Assembly (NCBI GenBank): GCA_009599575.1
Contig: VWND01000064.1
Coordinates: 1,488,001 to 1,552,000 of the forward strand
Length of the DNA stretch: 64,000 bases
Direction of reading: 5' to 3'
Origin: Blumeriella jaapii
Taxonomy: Eukaryota > Ascomycota > Leotiomycetes > Helotiales > Drepanopezizaceae
How positions within the stretch are numbered: the stretch's first letter is position 1; every line of letters starts with the position of its first letter. Both the position numbers and the translations under genes were made by a program. The notes beneath the pieces were generated by a model. That model did no database searches. It saw only the letters and a list, made by a program, of their open reading frames with translations, and was not told the DNA's origin. This document shows positions 11,641 to 23,415 of the stretch, piece after piece.

Positions 11641-12961
11641 CACAACAATCCGCATCCGGAACAGGGCGCTCTAGGCGCGCTGCCTTCTCGCGATGAGAGA
11701 TCATCTTTCCTGAGAGCGACGTGATTCCTCTCATGAATGAGCACCGTAGCGCGCCGCGCGTACCGCCAATCCCACACGCGAAGTTTATGATGGCATCTAG
11801 AAGGCTGTCTTTGTTTTTCTCACCCACGGTACAACACACACAGTACAATACAGTAAGTACTGTACAGTACAACCTGTCCATGACAGGACCTAGGTAGGTG
11901 GGAGCAATCAGGCCATCTCTCGACCAAGTATCGACCGCAATTAAGCATCGTTTTGATAAGCAATGAGATAGCGTGGTCCTTGCTTCGTGAGACTGGCAAC
12001 CCTGGGCGAATTGGTACAGCATTGGAGCGTTCTGCTTGACGTTTTTCTCAGAAACGAAACATTTGGGACTTCTGGCTTGCAAGGGGGGTTTGCCTTGACA
12101 AGGGCACCACCCGACGAGAAAAAGCTGCATTGCCAAGCATCTGAGGTTTCTACATTGTTTACCCATCTACTGACATAGTACTATATGAGGCAGTTGCTCC
12201 GCCCCCGCCCCGGCCTTCGATGCACGACCCTGCGTTGCATTGCACTGCACTGCATTGCATACGGCCAATACGAGCACGGAAGGCAGCAGGCATTGAAGTT
12301 GGCACGTTTTGAACGGAAAAATAAATATAAGAGAAAGCCTGACGACAGGCCAAGACAAAGAGAAGACCCGCCGCAATTTCCTCGCTCCACCGGTCCGTAC
12401 AGAGTACAGATAGGAAGCATGGTCGGAGACTCGAGACTCGAGAGTCGAGGCCGAGATGAACAAGTATCATAGGAGCATAACGGAAGATTCGCTGCGGTCC
12501 ACCCAAGGACACTGATCAGGCAAGTTCTGTCCGATCAGAAGTTTCAAAGAAGAAGAAAGATTGACAGGCAAGACATTATACATTTCAATCAGGATCGACC
12601 TGATTATAAACTCGACATCATAATCGTAGTTATGTGTACAACTAACCGGTGAAGCGAACCATGAGACAGGTCAGCTCCCTGGCCTTCCGTTACAGCGATA
12701 TCTCTTGTCCTTCCTTGCCCGCAGGCAACCCAACCAACGAGCTGCCTGATAAGCGGGTATAGATCTGACAAACAAAGACGTGAGCCCAACAGCGGACCCT
12801 TATACATAAGAAGAAAAAACCCCCCCTCATATCCAATGCGAGTGAATCAGAGGATATATCCAGGCATATCTACAGGAAATTGGAAAGATTCGTCACCACC
12901 CTTGTCGAAACGATATCCTCCACGTCGCTCGGACTTGTGTTGAAGGGGACCGGCGCAGGTG

Positions 12962-14546
12962 TCAAACCTCCTCCGTAAATTTAGACCGCTGGGACCCGTC
13001 CAGCGAGGGCACTCTGGGGACAGCCAGGCGCCGCGGTGTTGGTGGATTCAGAGGATCTGGAACCTCTGCGAACGGACTCAGCCCTGTGACGGGCGTACGG
13101 GCCGGACCGTCTCTTATAACCGCGATTTCACTTTCGTGAGACCCTGCCGAATCTCGGTACAAGGAGGAATCACTCATGGTGTTTCGTTCGACGACACCGC
13201 CACCATACCCATCCCCACCGGTTCGCATCACCGAGGGGATCTTCCTTCCGGAGACGCGGTAAAAGCCTGCCTCGCTCCCAGAATTCGTCGACGTGGTGTT
13301 TCTCTGGGACGACTTTCCGAGTCCCGTGAGGCTTGCCAAAGCTGCTGGGACCGCAAAGTTACCGAAGATCGACTTCTCCGACACGGCTCCTGGTGGCTGA
13401 GAGGGGGGCATGTTCCTAGTCGTCGCGGTGGCACCATATCCTCCCCCGCCACTCAACGCAAGCACCGATTGCTTGCGCTTTTTCCACCGCATTAGTAATA
13501 TTAAGAGAAGTATTATGACTGCCGCTCCGGCAATCGCGCCCAAAACACTGCCTACAACGGTCGCTGTGGACGGCCCCGAAGAATCCGAGTCATCATCATC
13601 ACCAGTAGATGCGGGAGTCGTAGGTATGCTTCCCGAAACTGGCGGATAGAAGCCGGTAGAAGAGGCATATTCCGACGTAGAGGAGTAGGTGGAGGAGTAG
13701 GTGGAGGAGTAGGAGGAGGAGGAGGAGGAGGAGGAGGAGGAGGAGGAGGAGGAGGAGGAGGAGGAGGTAGACGAGTAAGTTGAGGATGTCGAGGTTGATG
13801 AAAACGATGAGGATGTTGAGGTCGTGGACGAATTGCTGCTTGAGGGGGTTGGACTCAAAAAGAAAGGCGGTGGTTGCGAAGGTATGGGCGTCAAGTAGGT
13901 GAAGCCTGGAGTAGATGGAGTATATGAAGACACGGGAGAGGGCGAGGGCGAAGCCGTGGAAATTACTGAACATGTAGTTAGCACCGTCTCTGGCCGCGCC
14001 GTCCTCGACCGTCGACTCACAAGAGGTGGAATTAGCGCCCGCCAGAAGCGAAGCAAAGGTTGTGGGTATCGAGGGGATCGGCGTCCTGATTAAAGCCGGC
14101 CCTGGATTTAGAACTGGAGGTAATGACTGTGGGTAGGAAGATGCTGTGGACGAGGAGGATGCCGTCGCCGCATAAGGGGTCAGAGAATCCCCGCTTGCCG
14201 TCGGCGCCGCCGTCGAGCTGGAACTACTCGTCGCCGAACTCGGGGTGGGCGATAGAATAAGCAGCCCGGGCAAGATGTTTCCGGCCGCGTCGATGGTATG
14301 TGTGTCGATTCCCAGGGTCTGGCCATCCAGATCGACCGTGATTTGTTGCACGATGGCCACGGCCTGTACGACCTCTGTCACGACGGGCGGCACGGCCGGT
14401 GGGCTGCCCGGCGCGTTGTTGGGCGTGGTTTGACGACGATGGAAAAGATTGTGATGGTGATGCTCTCGATGAGCCTGGTAGTGGTTGCTGGTGCGAAGGA
14501 GTGATGCCCGGCCGCCCACGGGATGCAAGAGGTCGGCCCCTGCCAT
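12962..14546 (-). CDS. Ser/Thr-rich single-pass membrane protein (Mid2/Wsc-like surface sensor candidate)
   Basis: A 509-residue protein in two exons. The intron 13966-14020 (donor GTGAGT, branch GCTAAC, acceptor TTCAG) joins NSTSL to ISTASPSPS. The start chosen is the only nearby in-frame Met. No clean signal peptide is visible after it, so the true start may be further upstream or in another exon. Order: a His-rich stretch (HREHHHHNLFHRRQ), PPVVTEVVQAVAIVQQITVD, a long Ser/Thr/Pro region with a pure Ser run encoded by a TCC microsatellite, GDDDDSDSSGPS, one membrane segment (VVGSVLGAIAGAAVIILLLILLM) at about residues 310-333, a basic stop WKKRKQ, and a cytoplasmic tail with GYGATATTRNMPPSQPPGAVSEKS. 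This layout matches fungal cell-wall stress sensors, but no specific family domain is visible. Function is inferred from architecture only. Confidence 0.8.
13710..13768 (-). repeat. coding (TCC)n microsatellite giving a poly-Ser run
   Basis: About 60 bp of GGA on the plus strand, read as TCC Ser codons in the surface protein. Smaller TCC/TAC-containing repeats (YSSTYSSTYSST) follow on the C-terminal side. A shift of one base would encode poly-Leu or poly-Pro-like sequence. Confidence 0.9.
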
Positions 14547-14812
14547 GGCGACAGTGCTGCTGGGTGTCGTCGGGACCAAGTGCGCGAGGAGACGCGATAG
14601 TGATGGTTCGACAGCGTGAATGCATGTCCCGTCCGTCAAAACATGATGAATGAAAGCATGGAGAAGGAGAGCGTGTGGCTGGCGGGACGGACGAGAGCGA
14701 GCTCGAGGGGGAGCTCGACTCGATGGCCGATGGCACTTTTTCGACTCGACTCGGAATTGATGCAGCTGTCGACTGAACTCCGCTCGACTCGACTCGATCG
14801 ATCGACCAGACC

Positions 14813-14851
14813 AGAGCAGAGCAGAGCAGAGCAGAGCTGAGCTGAGCAGAG
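14813..14851. repeat. (GAGCA)n/(GAGCT)n tract, copy 1
   Basis: Tandem GCAGA units change to GAGCT units at the right end. A near-identical tract lies at 23117-23158. Confidence 0.85.
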
Positions 14852-14997
14852 CTCCGATGTGAGGGAGAGAGGAAAAGGACGAATGGATGGGTGGGTGGAT
14901 AGATGGAAAATGGATGGCCAACAATCTCATCTCGCTTGTGGCTCCCGGGGGGGGGGGGGGCGGGCACGGTGGTGCTGGGGCAGGGAATTGGTCTACG

Positions 14998-15035
14998 TAC
15001 TGTATAGTACAGTTCAAACTGTACTGTACTGTACA
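14998..15035. repeat. CAGTA/TACTG array with inverted symmetry
   Basis: TACTG and CAGTA units face each other around ACAGTTCAAACTGT, giving a short hairpin-capable inverted repeat. Confidence 0.8.
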
Positions 15036-16540
15036 TACTATGGAGGTCGTGAAATCATGTTAGCTCGATTTATGTGCATAAATCTCGACTTCACAGGATA
15101 ATTAGCAGTGCTGCCTACCATGATTGGACCATGCCCTGGTAAAACCCCTTGGTGGTGGAGCATGGCACAGACGACCAATTTACATAATTTTGCACAATTA
15201 CCATCGTAACACGATCGTACTTCGACTGGGTCAAGGCTTGAATGGTGGGCCCCGGCCAATCAGCAGCCGCTTGGAGATTGGCACGATGTGTGCAGTCAGT
15301 ACTGTACAGTACAGTACAGTACAATTCAGCACTTTATCTGTGTACAGTACAGCACTTACAGTAGCTTCTACAGTACCGTAATGCCAAGCTCGTGGTTCTC
15401 AACAGCGGATTTGTATCAAGCACCCTCTTAGTGACATGCATACACAGTACTGTATATCGTACAGTACATACCACAGGAGTCCTGTTCATCAGTAGTTCGT
15501 TAATACGCGTGTTATGTATACAGCAGACTGGCTACGCACTGAGGTCTCGTACAGTATAGTTTTTATAACTGTATTTCAACAAGGCGGAAAAGCTTTATAT
15601 CGCAAGCCCTCTTTTAACGCAATGCGTACCTCGTAGACCCTCCTCCTCGGTTCGTATCCCTTTCCTTTCACGATACTTCAAAACCGGATTACGTCGTCTC
15701 AAGCCAAAAAAAGAGTTTTTTTCACCACCCGTCTAATCCGCTATAGACGGGTTGTGGCCGCTCGGGCAGCAGAATGCCGTTTGCTGACCACTGTGTCCAA
15801 GTTGATCCGATTCTAGACCGCCGGCTTGGTTTACGATACAGGCTAGGTCGGTTTGGTTTTCCTTGCATGTGCCCTCCCGTTGCACTTGTTCGCATCTCTT
15901 TTCTTTTTCGGGAGCCGGCGTGCTAGTGACCATCGATGGAATAAGAGCGACAGTGATAGCGAGAAAATGGTCGAGAAATGCATGTCGGCGGCGTGGGAGT
16001 CTAAGATGATCAGAGAGATGGTTTGATGTTAAAAAAAGAAAGAACCAAGAAGGAAAGAAAGAAAGACAAGAATGGGAAAGAGAAAAAGCGAGAAGAGAGC
16101 GTGTGAGGAATGAAGAAGTGTTGGTCTCGCAGAGCAAGCGTGAGCTGATTCTACAGCCGGGGACATGAACGAAAGCCATGGGATAGGCATGATACAGAAT
16201 GATTGAAAGGGGTAGGCACAATATGGGATCGCCACGCTCAAGACTGATTGAAAGGGATAGCCACGATCAAGATCCATCATAGTTGTATCTGTAAATACAA
16301 AATACAGTACCGTGTAACAAGATTGGTGTGACAACTGCTCATCATCACACGTCTCGGGTGTCGGATCCACACCGACCAGAACCGCACGCTGTCCAGTACT
16401 GTAAATGCGCCGCCACCGCGAACGCTGTGGAACGGGTCTCGCTCGACGGCTCGCTCTTCTCCTTGCAGATGCAGGACGCAGGCTAGACCCAGACGCGGGA
16501 CACCGACACGGGAGCGATACTGCAAGTGGCCCGCCAGACA

Positions 16541-16620
16541 ATGGCTTCCCAAGCCCGAATGACGACTTCCGCACCATCAGAGAGACGCCCAACCTCCTCC
16601 TCTTCTTCCTCCTCCTTCTC

Positions 16621-16652
<32 letters not shown>

Positions 16653-18850
16653 GCGCCTCCGCCTCGACTCTCGCTCCTCCTCTCCCAGCCTACTCTTCCT
16701 CGGCCGCCGATGCACAACGAAGCGGCCTGGTCTCCGAGCAGTGGAGATCGCGCGATCCACGATCCTCGTCCACCCATTCGCTCGTCCCGTCGGCGTCCGA
16801 GTCAGAGCGCGATGGCCGGCGGACGCTGCTGCTGGTCTTCATACATGGCTTCATGGGCAGCGAAACCACCTTCCGCAGTTTTCCGGCCCATGTGCACAAC
16901 CTCCTGACCATCACGCTGGCCGAGACCCATGTGGTCCATACCAAGATCTATCCCAGATACGAGTCGAGGAAGGACATTTCCTTTGCCAGCGATGATTTCA
17001 GTAGATGGTAGGTACGCCCTGCGCAGTCCCGGGCTGGGAGCGAGCTGATGTATCCCCCCATTAGGCTCGAACCACACGAGGACCACGCCACGGATGTAGT
17101 CCTACTGGGCCATAGTATGGGCGGATTGCTAAGTGCAGAAGTGGTCCTGCAGAAACCTCCGTCCCCCGTCGATGGACGGCCGTTCCGACATCGGATCTTG
17201 GGGACAGTCAACTTTGATACTCCGTTCCTGGGCATGCACCCCGGGGTGGTGTTGAGCGGCATCGCAAGCCTCTTCCGCCCGGCACCGGAACCTCCGGCAG
17301 CCTGGCAAGCTCAATCAGTGGGTACAGGCGGATCAGCCACACCTTCCATATACAGCCAGGCCTCTGGGTCTTCGCAAAGCTACGCCTCCTCCTCGTCAAC
17401 GCTCAGCCTCATTCAAAGCATCACTTCCCCAGATGTGCATCCACCACCGAATGATCCATTCTTCAATCCACCCTTCGCGAACGACGTGCGGCTACCAGAA
17501 CGAAAGGGCTGGGCTAACTTCCTTCACTTTGTATCTAAACACTCGAGTGGACTCGCAAATGCGACAAAGGAGTATTTGACGTCACACCTTGAGTTCGGAG
17601 GCTGTCTGGCGGATTATCCAGGACTGAAGAATCGATATGAAAGGATCCGCACTCTGGAAGATGTGAACGATCTGGTACCACCTGCAAGTCATGGGGATCA
17701 AGCACCGCAGCGTCCGCGTGTGAGATTCGTGAACTACTACACCGCAAGTACAGGGAGACCCAAACATCACAAGATTCCCCCCCCTGAACATGTGCCAGAC
17801 GGAACTCTTCTGAGGGGCATTGAGCGTGACTCGTCAGACATGAGCTTGAGAAATACTGGTTTTCTGACCCCGAATCTCAGTACCCCGAGAATCTCTATTG
17901 AGTGGCATGACGAGGGTACAGTGACTCCACAGCCTCTGGGCGCTGGGCTCGAAGGGCCCTTGACCGAAGCTCAAATGAAGTACCTCGGCGAGAATTTCAA
18001 GGCCCAGAATGACGTACAGGAAGAGCTAGCTCCGATGCAGCATTTCGACTCGAGGCCACATATCGACTCGAGGCCAATGGAAGATGAAGTAGATCTCTGT
18101 GGCGCCCCAACAGAGCCGTTAGCTCCAGCTGTAATCCAGGACGCGATAGAAGAGCCGTCGCTCGAGACCAAGTCCGGTATCACGGGATTGGCCTTACCCC
18201 CGGCTCCTCCTCGACCAGCCGAGCCCGAGGCAATAGACCTCGCTGCAAACACAGACAAAGACTCCCGCCAAATTGCAGAGACAAAACAAGAGCGAGTTCC
18301 GAGAGCTTACCAACAGGCGGTGAAGGGTCGACACAGCGCTTTTAAGGACATACAAAAGCTTCTTGAAAAGGAGGAGAAGAGATATCGACAGGCGCGAGAG
18401 AAAGAAGAGAGAGCGCAAGAAAGGAGAATTCGGCACGAGCGTGAGAAAGAAGCGAAAGCAGAGGAGAAAAGACTCTTATCAGAGGGCAAGGCGGAAAAGA
18501 AGAGGCTAGCCGAAGAAAAGAAACGAGTGGCGGAAGAGGCAAAGCGCATGGCTACACTCCACCCCGAATCGCGAAGGGAGAGACGGCTATCGGTTTCATC
18601 GGTTTCGTCAACGGGAAAGGATGTGAAGCCGAAGCGGGACAAGAAGTTTTGCATGTTGCCTCATCAGCGGGAAGGTAAGCCAGACGAGTGCTGGGTCCGA
18701 GTGTATATGGAGGGCGTTGACGAGGTTGGAGCACATTGTGGGCTGTTCTTCCCGGGCCCTCATTACCAAAGTCTGGTTGGCGATGTGGGAGAGAGGATCG
18801 AGCAGTGGGTGGCGGACGACGCGCATCGGAGGACAGTCCAGGGAGTATGA
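16541..18850 (+). CDS. DUF676-type serine hydrolase/lipase with C-terminal coiled coil
   Basis: A 750-residue protein in two exons; intron 17008-17064 (GTAGGT...TTAG) joins SRW to LEPHED. The start is the first in-frame ATG; the frame is open upstream but only through GTG. After a Ser-rich low-complexity N-terminus comes an alpha/beta hydrolase core. It has the oxyanion strand LLLVFIHGFMGSETTF, the nucleophile elbow VVLLGHSMGG (Ser173), and TVNFDTPFLGMHPGVV. Residues about 330-460 are disordered. A Lys/Glu/Arg-rich coiled coil (EKEEKRYRQAREKEERAQERR...) follows, and the end is KFCMLPHQREGKPDECWVRVYMEG, conserved-looking. DUF676 proteins act on lipids or other esters; the substrate here is unknown. 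The Asp and His of the triad were not assigned. Confidence 0.9.
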
Positions 18851-19224
18851 AGTAGATATTGTCGAATTTATGATCAGATGTTCCGATTGGTATCTACGCC
18901 GCCTCTCCTCGGCTCTCGTCTCTTTCTGTCGTCTATCCTGTTCTGCTTGTCTCCAGCCACCCGAACGTCCGAAGGGCTTCTCGCTTCTCGCTTCTCGCTT
19001 CAGACTTCTCGCTTCTCCGTTTCACTGTCAACATGCCAAGACCCGTCTCTTCGAGCGCCCCGCCTAATTAATTCCTCCTGGGACGTCGATTTAAGCTACT
19101 GAGAGAGTACCCCACAGGCAACGTCTAAACGTCTCGGGCAAAAGGCGGCGAGCAGACACATCCCACATCCCGGTGCGTGCTCATGTCTCAATCGTATCCA
19201 AGACATTGAATCTCGACCGCCGCG
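18851..19224. other. intergenic, short CTCGCTT repeats
   Basis: Terminator region of the hydrolase and promoter region of the BOR1-type gene. TCTCGCT units repeat around 18975-19020. No gene is seen. Confidence 0.6.
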
Positions 19225-21918
19225 ATGATGGCTTCAGATGACGCTGGTCGTGCCCACGCCCTGCCCACACCTCTCCCACGCAGCTCCCACCCGAGCGCTC
19301 CCCGCAAATCCGGGCAGCAAGGTCGCCATGTCTCCCGCCCCCGTGACGGGACTTGGAAGAGCGACGTCCCACGAAACGACGTGCAGCACTCGGCTACGAA
19401 TGCCAGCGCCAGGAGTAGACATCAGCCGAGATGGTGGAAGATCAGGCTCTTTAGAGGCATGGTGAATGATGTGAGGAGAAGAGCGCCCTTTTACTGGAGT
19501 GATTGGGCCGATGCGTGGGATTATCGCGTGGTGCCCGCGACGGTGTACATGTATTTCGCGAAGTAGGCCCGTCTTTTCCTTGCTCCTCCTCCTTCATCCT
19601 TCATGCTCGCCGTCGTCCTCGTTCGCTAGACACGAATCAAAATGCCATTGTGGAATTGGCGCTAATAGGCCTTCCATTGCAGTATTTTGCCAGCTCTGGC
19701 TTTTTCGCTTGACATGTAAGTGATTCCCGAATGTTTTGGGAACAAAAGTGCTCAACGTCGCCTACACAGGTTCACCAAAACCGATATGAGCTTTGGAGTC
19801 AATGAAGTCCTTCTCGCGTCCGTTCTCGGCTCGGTTGTGTTTGCCCTTTTTGCAGCCCAGCCACTGGTGATCGTGGGAGTCACAGGGCCCATCACGGTCT
19901 TTAACTAGTCAGTATCATCCCTTCCGCTTCCAACTTGTAGCTAACCATATACCAGCACTGTGTACGATATCATGACACCAACAGGGACTAATTATTTTTC
20001 CTTCATGGCCTTGATCGGCCTGTAAGTCTTCTTCCATGCGACGATAACCGACTTCGCACTGACAGAAGCTCAGATGGTCTCTCGTCATGCACTGGATCTT
20101 AGCAATAACCAACGCTTGCAACGCCTTGAAATACGGTACGTGGCTGGCCCTCTCGATGTGTCCTCATGTGGACCGAATCGTCCAGCCCTTCCATAATCGA
20201 GCAAACTAAGCCCTCGCTTTCTTCCAGTAACCCGCTTCTCGTGCGACATCTTCGGCTTCTACGTCGCCTTCATCTACCTGCAAAAAGGCATCCAAGTGCT
20301 CACCCGCCAAGGTTCCGCCGAGCCCTTCTACCTCTCCATCGTCGTCGCCTTGCTCGTGCTCGTCGTCGGCTACCTGTGCGGCGTCATCGGCTCTAGCCCC
20401 TTGTTCCAGCACTACGTCCGCGTGTTCATCAAGGATTACGGGACGCCGCTGACGATCGTCTTCTTCACGGGCTTCGTGCACATTGGGCGCATGAGGGATG
20501 TGCACCTCGAGACCCTGCCGACGAGCAAGGCCTTCTCCCCAACGACCGACAGGAACTGGTTTGTGCATTTCTGGGACATCAGGGTCGGGGATGTGTTTAT
20601 TGCTATTCCCTTTGCTATCTTGCTCACCATTCTGTTTTACTTCGACCACAACGGTACTTCAACCCCTCTCTGTCTTTCTCGTAGCTCTCTCTCTCTCTCC
20701 CTCTCTCTCTCCCTCTCCCTCTCTCTCTCTCTCCCTCCCTCCCTCTCTCTCTCCCTCTCTCTCTTGCACACAAACCTCCCTACTTAGATCGCTCACCGAA
20801 GCCCGATAGTTTCCTCCCTCATAGCCCAGGGAACCGAGTTTCCCCTACGCAAACCCGCCGGCTTCCACTGGGACATCTTCCTCCTCGGCCTCACTACAGG
20901 CGTGGCCGGCCTCCTCGGGATCCCTTTCCCCAACGGTCTCATCCCCCAAGCACCCTTCCACACCGAATCCCTGTGCGTGACCAAGGTCGTCGCAGATCCC
21001 AACGAGGAAGGCGCTGCAGTAAGTGCCAATCGTGCCCCCTTCTTCTCTGCCAAGAATCGCCTCGGCGAAGCGAGGAGTCGAATTCCTCGATTCCACCTGA
21101 AGACGAGGAAGAGCCTCACCCCCCCTCCCCATCCATGCTGACTGACACTCACCCAGAAAGGCCACGCGACAACGGTCATCTCGCACGTCGTCGAGCAGCG
21201 GCTCTCCAACCTCGCGCAGGGCCTCCTCACCCTCGGCACCATGACGGGCCCCCTCCTCGTAGTGCTGCACCTCATCCCGCAAGGCGTTCTCGCAGGCCTC
21301 TTCTTCGTGATGGGCGTGCAAGCTCTGCAAGGCAATGGCATCACATCCAAGCTGCTCTTCCTCGTGCGCGACGGCGCGCTGACGCCCGCGACCGAGCCGC
21401 TGACGCGGGTCCGCCGCCGCGCCGCCGTCTGGGCCTTCGTCGCCATCCAACTGCTGGGCTTCGGCGCCACGTTCGCCATCACGCAGACCATCGCCGCGGT
21501 CGGCTTCCCCGTCGTGATCGTGGCACTCGTGCCGGTCAGGACGTGGCTCTTGCCTAGGTGGTTCGAGGAGGAGGAGCTGCGGGTGCTGGACATGCCTACG
21601 GCCAGCCCGTTCACGATGGTTAGCGTGGGGGGGAATCATGGGGAGGTTGGGGAGGGGGAGGGGGAGGGAGGAGGCGAAAGTGACGAGGAGGCGGCGAGGT
21701 CGGCCGGGGAGACGATGGGCAGTAGTGCCCTTAGGGGTGTGCTTGTTGGGGCAGAGGACGCGGATGCTGGTGATGAGGGGAGAGCCGTGAGGGGAGAGGG
21801 ATCAGGCGCGAAAGCGAAGATGGGGGAGGACGGTTGTGGTGAAGGGCGGAGCGGGAGGTGGAGTGCTGCTGGTGGCCATGGTCCCGGGGACAGTCTCGAG
21901 ATGCAGCATCGGCCTTAG
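19225..21918 (+). CDS. BOR1: BOR1-type borate/bicarbonate (SLC4-like) anion exporter
   Basis: A 677-residue integral membrane protein in eight exons: 19225-19562, 19683-19715, 19770-19907, 19956-20021, 20074-20135, 20228-20653, 20810-21018 and 21157-21918. All junctions keep frame. The recognisable family path is WSDWADAWDYRVVPATVYMYFA, ILPALAFSLDMF, SFGVNEVLLASVLGSVVFAL, QPLVIVGVTGPITVFNYTVY, RFSCDIFGFYVAFIYLQKGIQ, SSLIAQGTEFPLRKPAGFHWD and GIPFPNGLIPQAPFHTESL. Yeast Bor1 exports borate at the plasma membrane or vacuole; that role is inferred here. The C-terminus after DMPTASPFTMVSV is a Gly/Glu-rich tail of about 100 residues with low complexity (GEVGEGEGEGGGESDEE). The fifth donor-acceptor pair upstream of VSSLIAQG contains a CT microsatellite. 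MMAS could start at either Met. Confidence 0.93.
20685..20763 (+). repeat. (CT)n/(CTCC)n microsatellite inside BOR1 intron
   Basis: Pyrimidine-only tract in the 156-nt intron 20654-20809, well upstream of the acceptor CCCGATAG. Confidence 0.9.
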
Positions 21919-22026
21919 CACCAGACACCTGGGATGGTCAAGAGTCGGCAGCAGAAGTGAGGATCTCCGAGATGTAGTAGAGACTAGGTCACTGTTTGTG
22001 CTGGGGTGCTGGGATATAGGATCTTA

Positions 22027-22051
22027 TACACACACACACACACACACACAC
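22027..22051. repeat. (AC)n dinucleotide microsatellite
   Basis: About 12 AC units, about 110 bp past the BOR1-type stop codon. Confidence 0.9.
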
Positions 22052-22358
22052 ATATACCTACCTATCTTACATCCCTCGCTTGTAGCAAGCAGAAAGTTGC
22101 AGTAGTATTGCCGATGTGATGTGATAAAAACAACACAACGCCAAGAAACGCCCACAGGTGAGCTCGCGATGCGAAGGACTCACCTCCTGCCGCCCTGGTC
22201 TCGGCCCCATTGTTGTTCTCATCTCGTCTCGTCTCGAGCAGAGCAAGCCAGCAAACCACCTAACCGACCATACCAAGAGAGCGCAACACGCGGAGCATGA
22301 GACTTCGGGTCGAGGTCTTGCCCAGCTGTTGGTTTCCTTCGTTTGCAGCTGCCGGTGA

Positions 22359-22371
22359 TAGAGATAGAGAT

Positions 22372-22442
<71 letters not shown>

Positions 22443-22447
22443 TAGAG

Positions 22448-22489
<42 letters not shown>

Positions 22490-22555
22490 GAGAGAGAGAG
22501 AGAGAGAGAGAGTTCTCTCGAGAGAGAGAAGAGAGAAAAGGAGAGGAGAGGAGAG
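22359..22555. repeat. (GA)n compound microsatellite
   Basis: Nearly 200 bp of GA with occasional TA, CA or TGT interruptions. It includes a short GTTCTCTCGAGAGAG palindrome near 22512. Confidence 0.92.
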
Positions 22556-22589
22556 CGCCGCACCAGTCCCTGCTCACCCAAGACCCAAC

Positions 22590-22680
22590 CAAGTACCTAG
22601 GTACCTACCTACCTACCTACCTACCTACCTACCCACTACAGCAGTACAGTACAGTACAGTACACACACAGGTAGGTAGGT
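22590..22680. repeat. CTAC tetranucleotides, CAGTA array and inverted GTAG
   Basis: A CTAC tract, then four CAGTA units, then AC and GGTA repeats. The CTAC and GTAG parts are inverted copies flanking the CAGTA core, so the region could form a hairpin. Confidence 0.85.
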
Positions 22681-23116
22681 ACACATCCCAATCTCCCCTC
22701 CCCTCACACCACCAATTGGACTGCAGCGAAACCGCCGAAGAAGCCCCCCTCCTCATCGGTCTCTCATACACACCACGCACGTGTATGCCCCTAACCGGTA
22801 CCCCCCCTGACGTGGAACGACGGAACCAAGTGCGATCCGAAGGAGAAGCAAGAAGAGAGCAGACCTACAACCAGCGACCAGCAACCGCGGACGCGAGTTC
22901 CCAGTGCGGAGACACACAGGATGGGTATGCGTAACACACACTGTGTGTGTGTGTGTATGTGCAAGGGTAGAAGAATTGGGAAACGACCGAGCACTCGTGC
23001 ACACGAAACGCATCGACCGGGTAAGCGGTGGGGTGGCGATGAATCTCCATTTCGCCGTCACCGAGGGCGTGCAATGGCCGTACGGGCATGAGAAGGCGGC
23101 TAGAACGCGTTGAACG

Positions 23117-23158
23117 GGAGCAGAGCAGAGCAGAGCAGAGCAGAGCTGAGCTGAGCTG
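23117..23158. repeat. (GAGCA)n/(GAGCT)n tract, copy 2
   Basis: Same unit order as the tract at 14813-14851: GCAGA units first, GAGCT units at the right end. Confidence 0.85.
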
Positions 23159-23415
23159 CCAGTTCACACGCCTGGCCAAAAGTCCGAGGACCGAAATGAT
23201 AAGATAGTTATCCATCGAGATTAAATTTTGGGGAGGAGGCGCTGTCGCCTGCCCATGTCCATCACCTGGTAAACAACGCCTTGCTTTGCCTTCCTCGAAA
23301 ATGAGCCCGTCCCGTCCCGTCCGGTCCTCCCATCGTACATAACGTTCACGCGTTTCATCGATTCCAAACCAACCAACCCCTTCCAGCTTCCCTTCCATCA
23401 CGGGGTAGTCCATCA

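Larger units (their letters stand above)
10219..12961. other. intergenic, repeat-rich, no gene seen
   Basis: Upstream of the Zn2Cys6 gene and downstream of the Ser-rich surface protein (both minus strand). It contains GGTACGAA repeats near 10430-10460, a 27-G run, TAGCATAGTCCA repeats near 11100-11180, and CAGTA arrays near 11300, 11580-11640 and 11840-11875. Minus-strand frames such as 11624-12166 lack domains and pass through the arrays, so none was called. Confidence 0.7.
14547..16540. other. intergenic between divergent genes; repeats, no gene seen
   Basis: Shared upstream region of the Ser-rich surface protein (-) and the DUF676 hydrolase (+). It holds a GCAGA/GAGCT tract (14813-14851), a 14-G run (14947-14960), CAGTA arrays near 15000-15035, 15300-15325, 15345-15375 and 15445-15475, and an imperfect direct repeat near 16180-16275 (ATTGAAAGGG-GTAGGCAC and ATTGAAAGGG-ATAGCCAC). 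The 162-codon minus frame at 15733-16221 has no recognisable domain. Confidence 0.7.
21919..23415. other. intergenic between convergent genes; dense microsatellites, no gene seen
   Basis: Between the BOR1-type gene (+) and PAF1 (-). It carries AC, GA, CTAC/GTAC, CAGTA, TG and GAGCA/GAGCT tracts in succession. Frames crossing the GA tract give Arg-Glu repeats and were rejected. Confidence 0.75.

Noticed and set aside
13599..15017. 472-codon minus-strand frame including a poly-Leu run
   Set aside because: It overlaps the true exon 1 of the surface protein but runs through its intron into the wrong frame of the TCC tract. The 55-nt intron with GTGAGT, GCTAAC and TTCAG explains the change.
22297..22674. 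Arg-Glu repeat protein frame
   Set aside because: It is entirely the (GA)n microsatellite.
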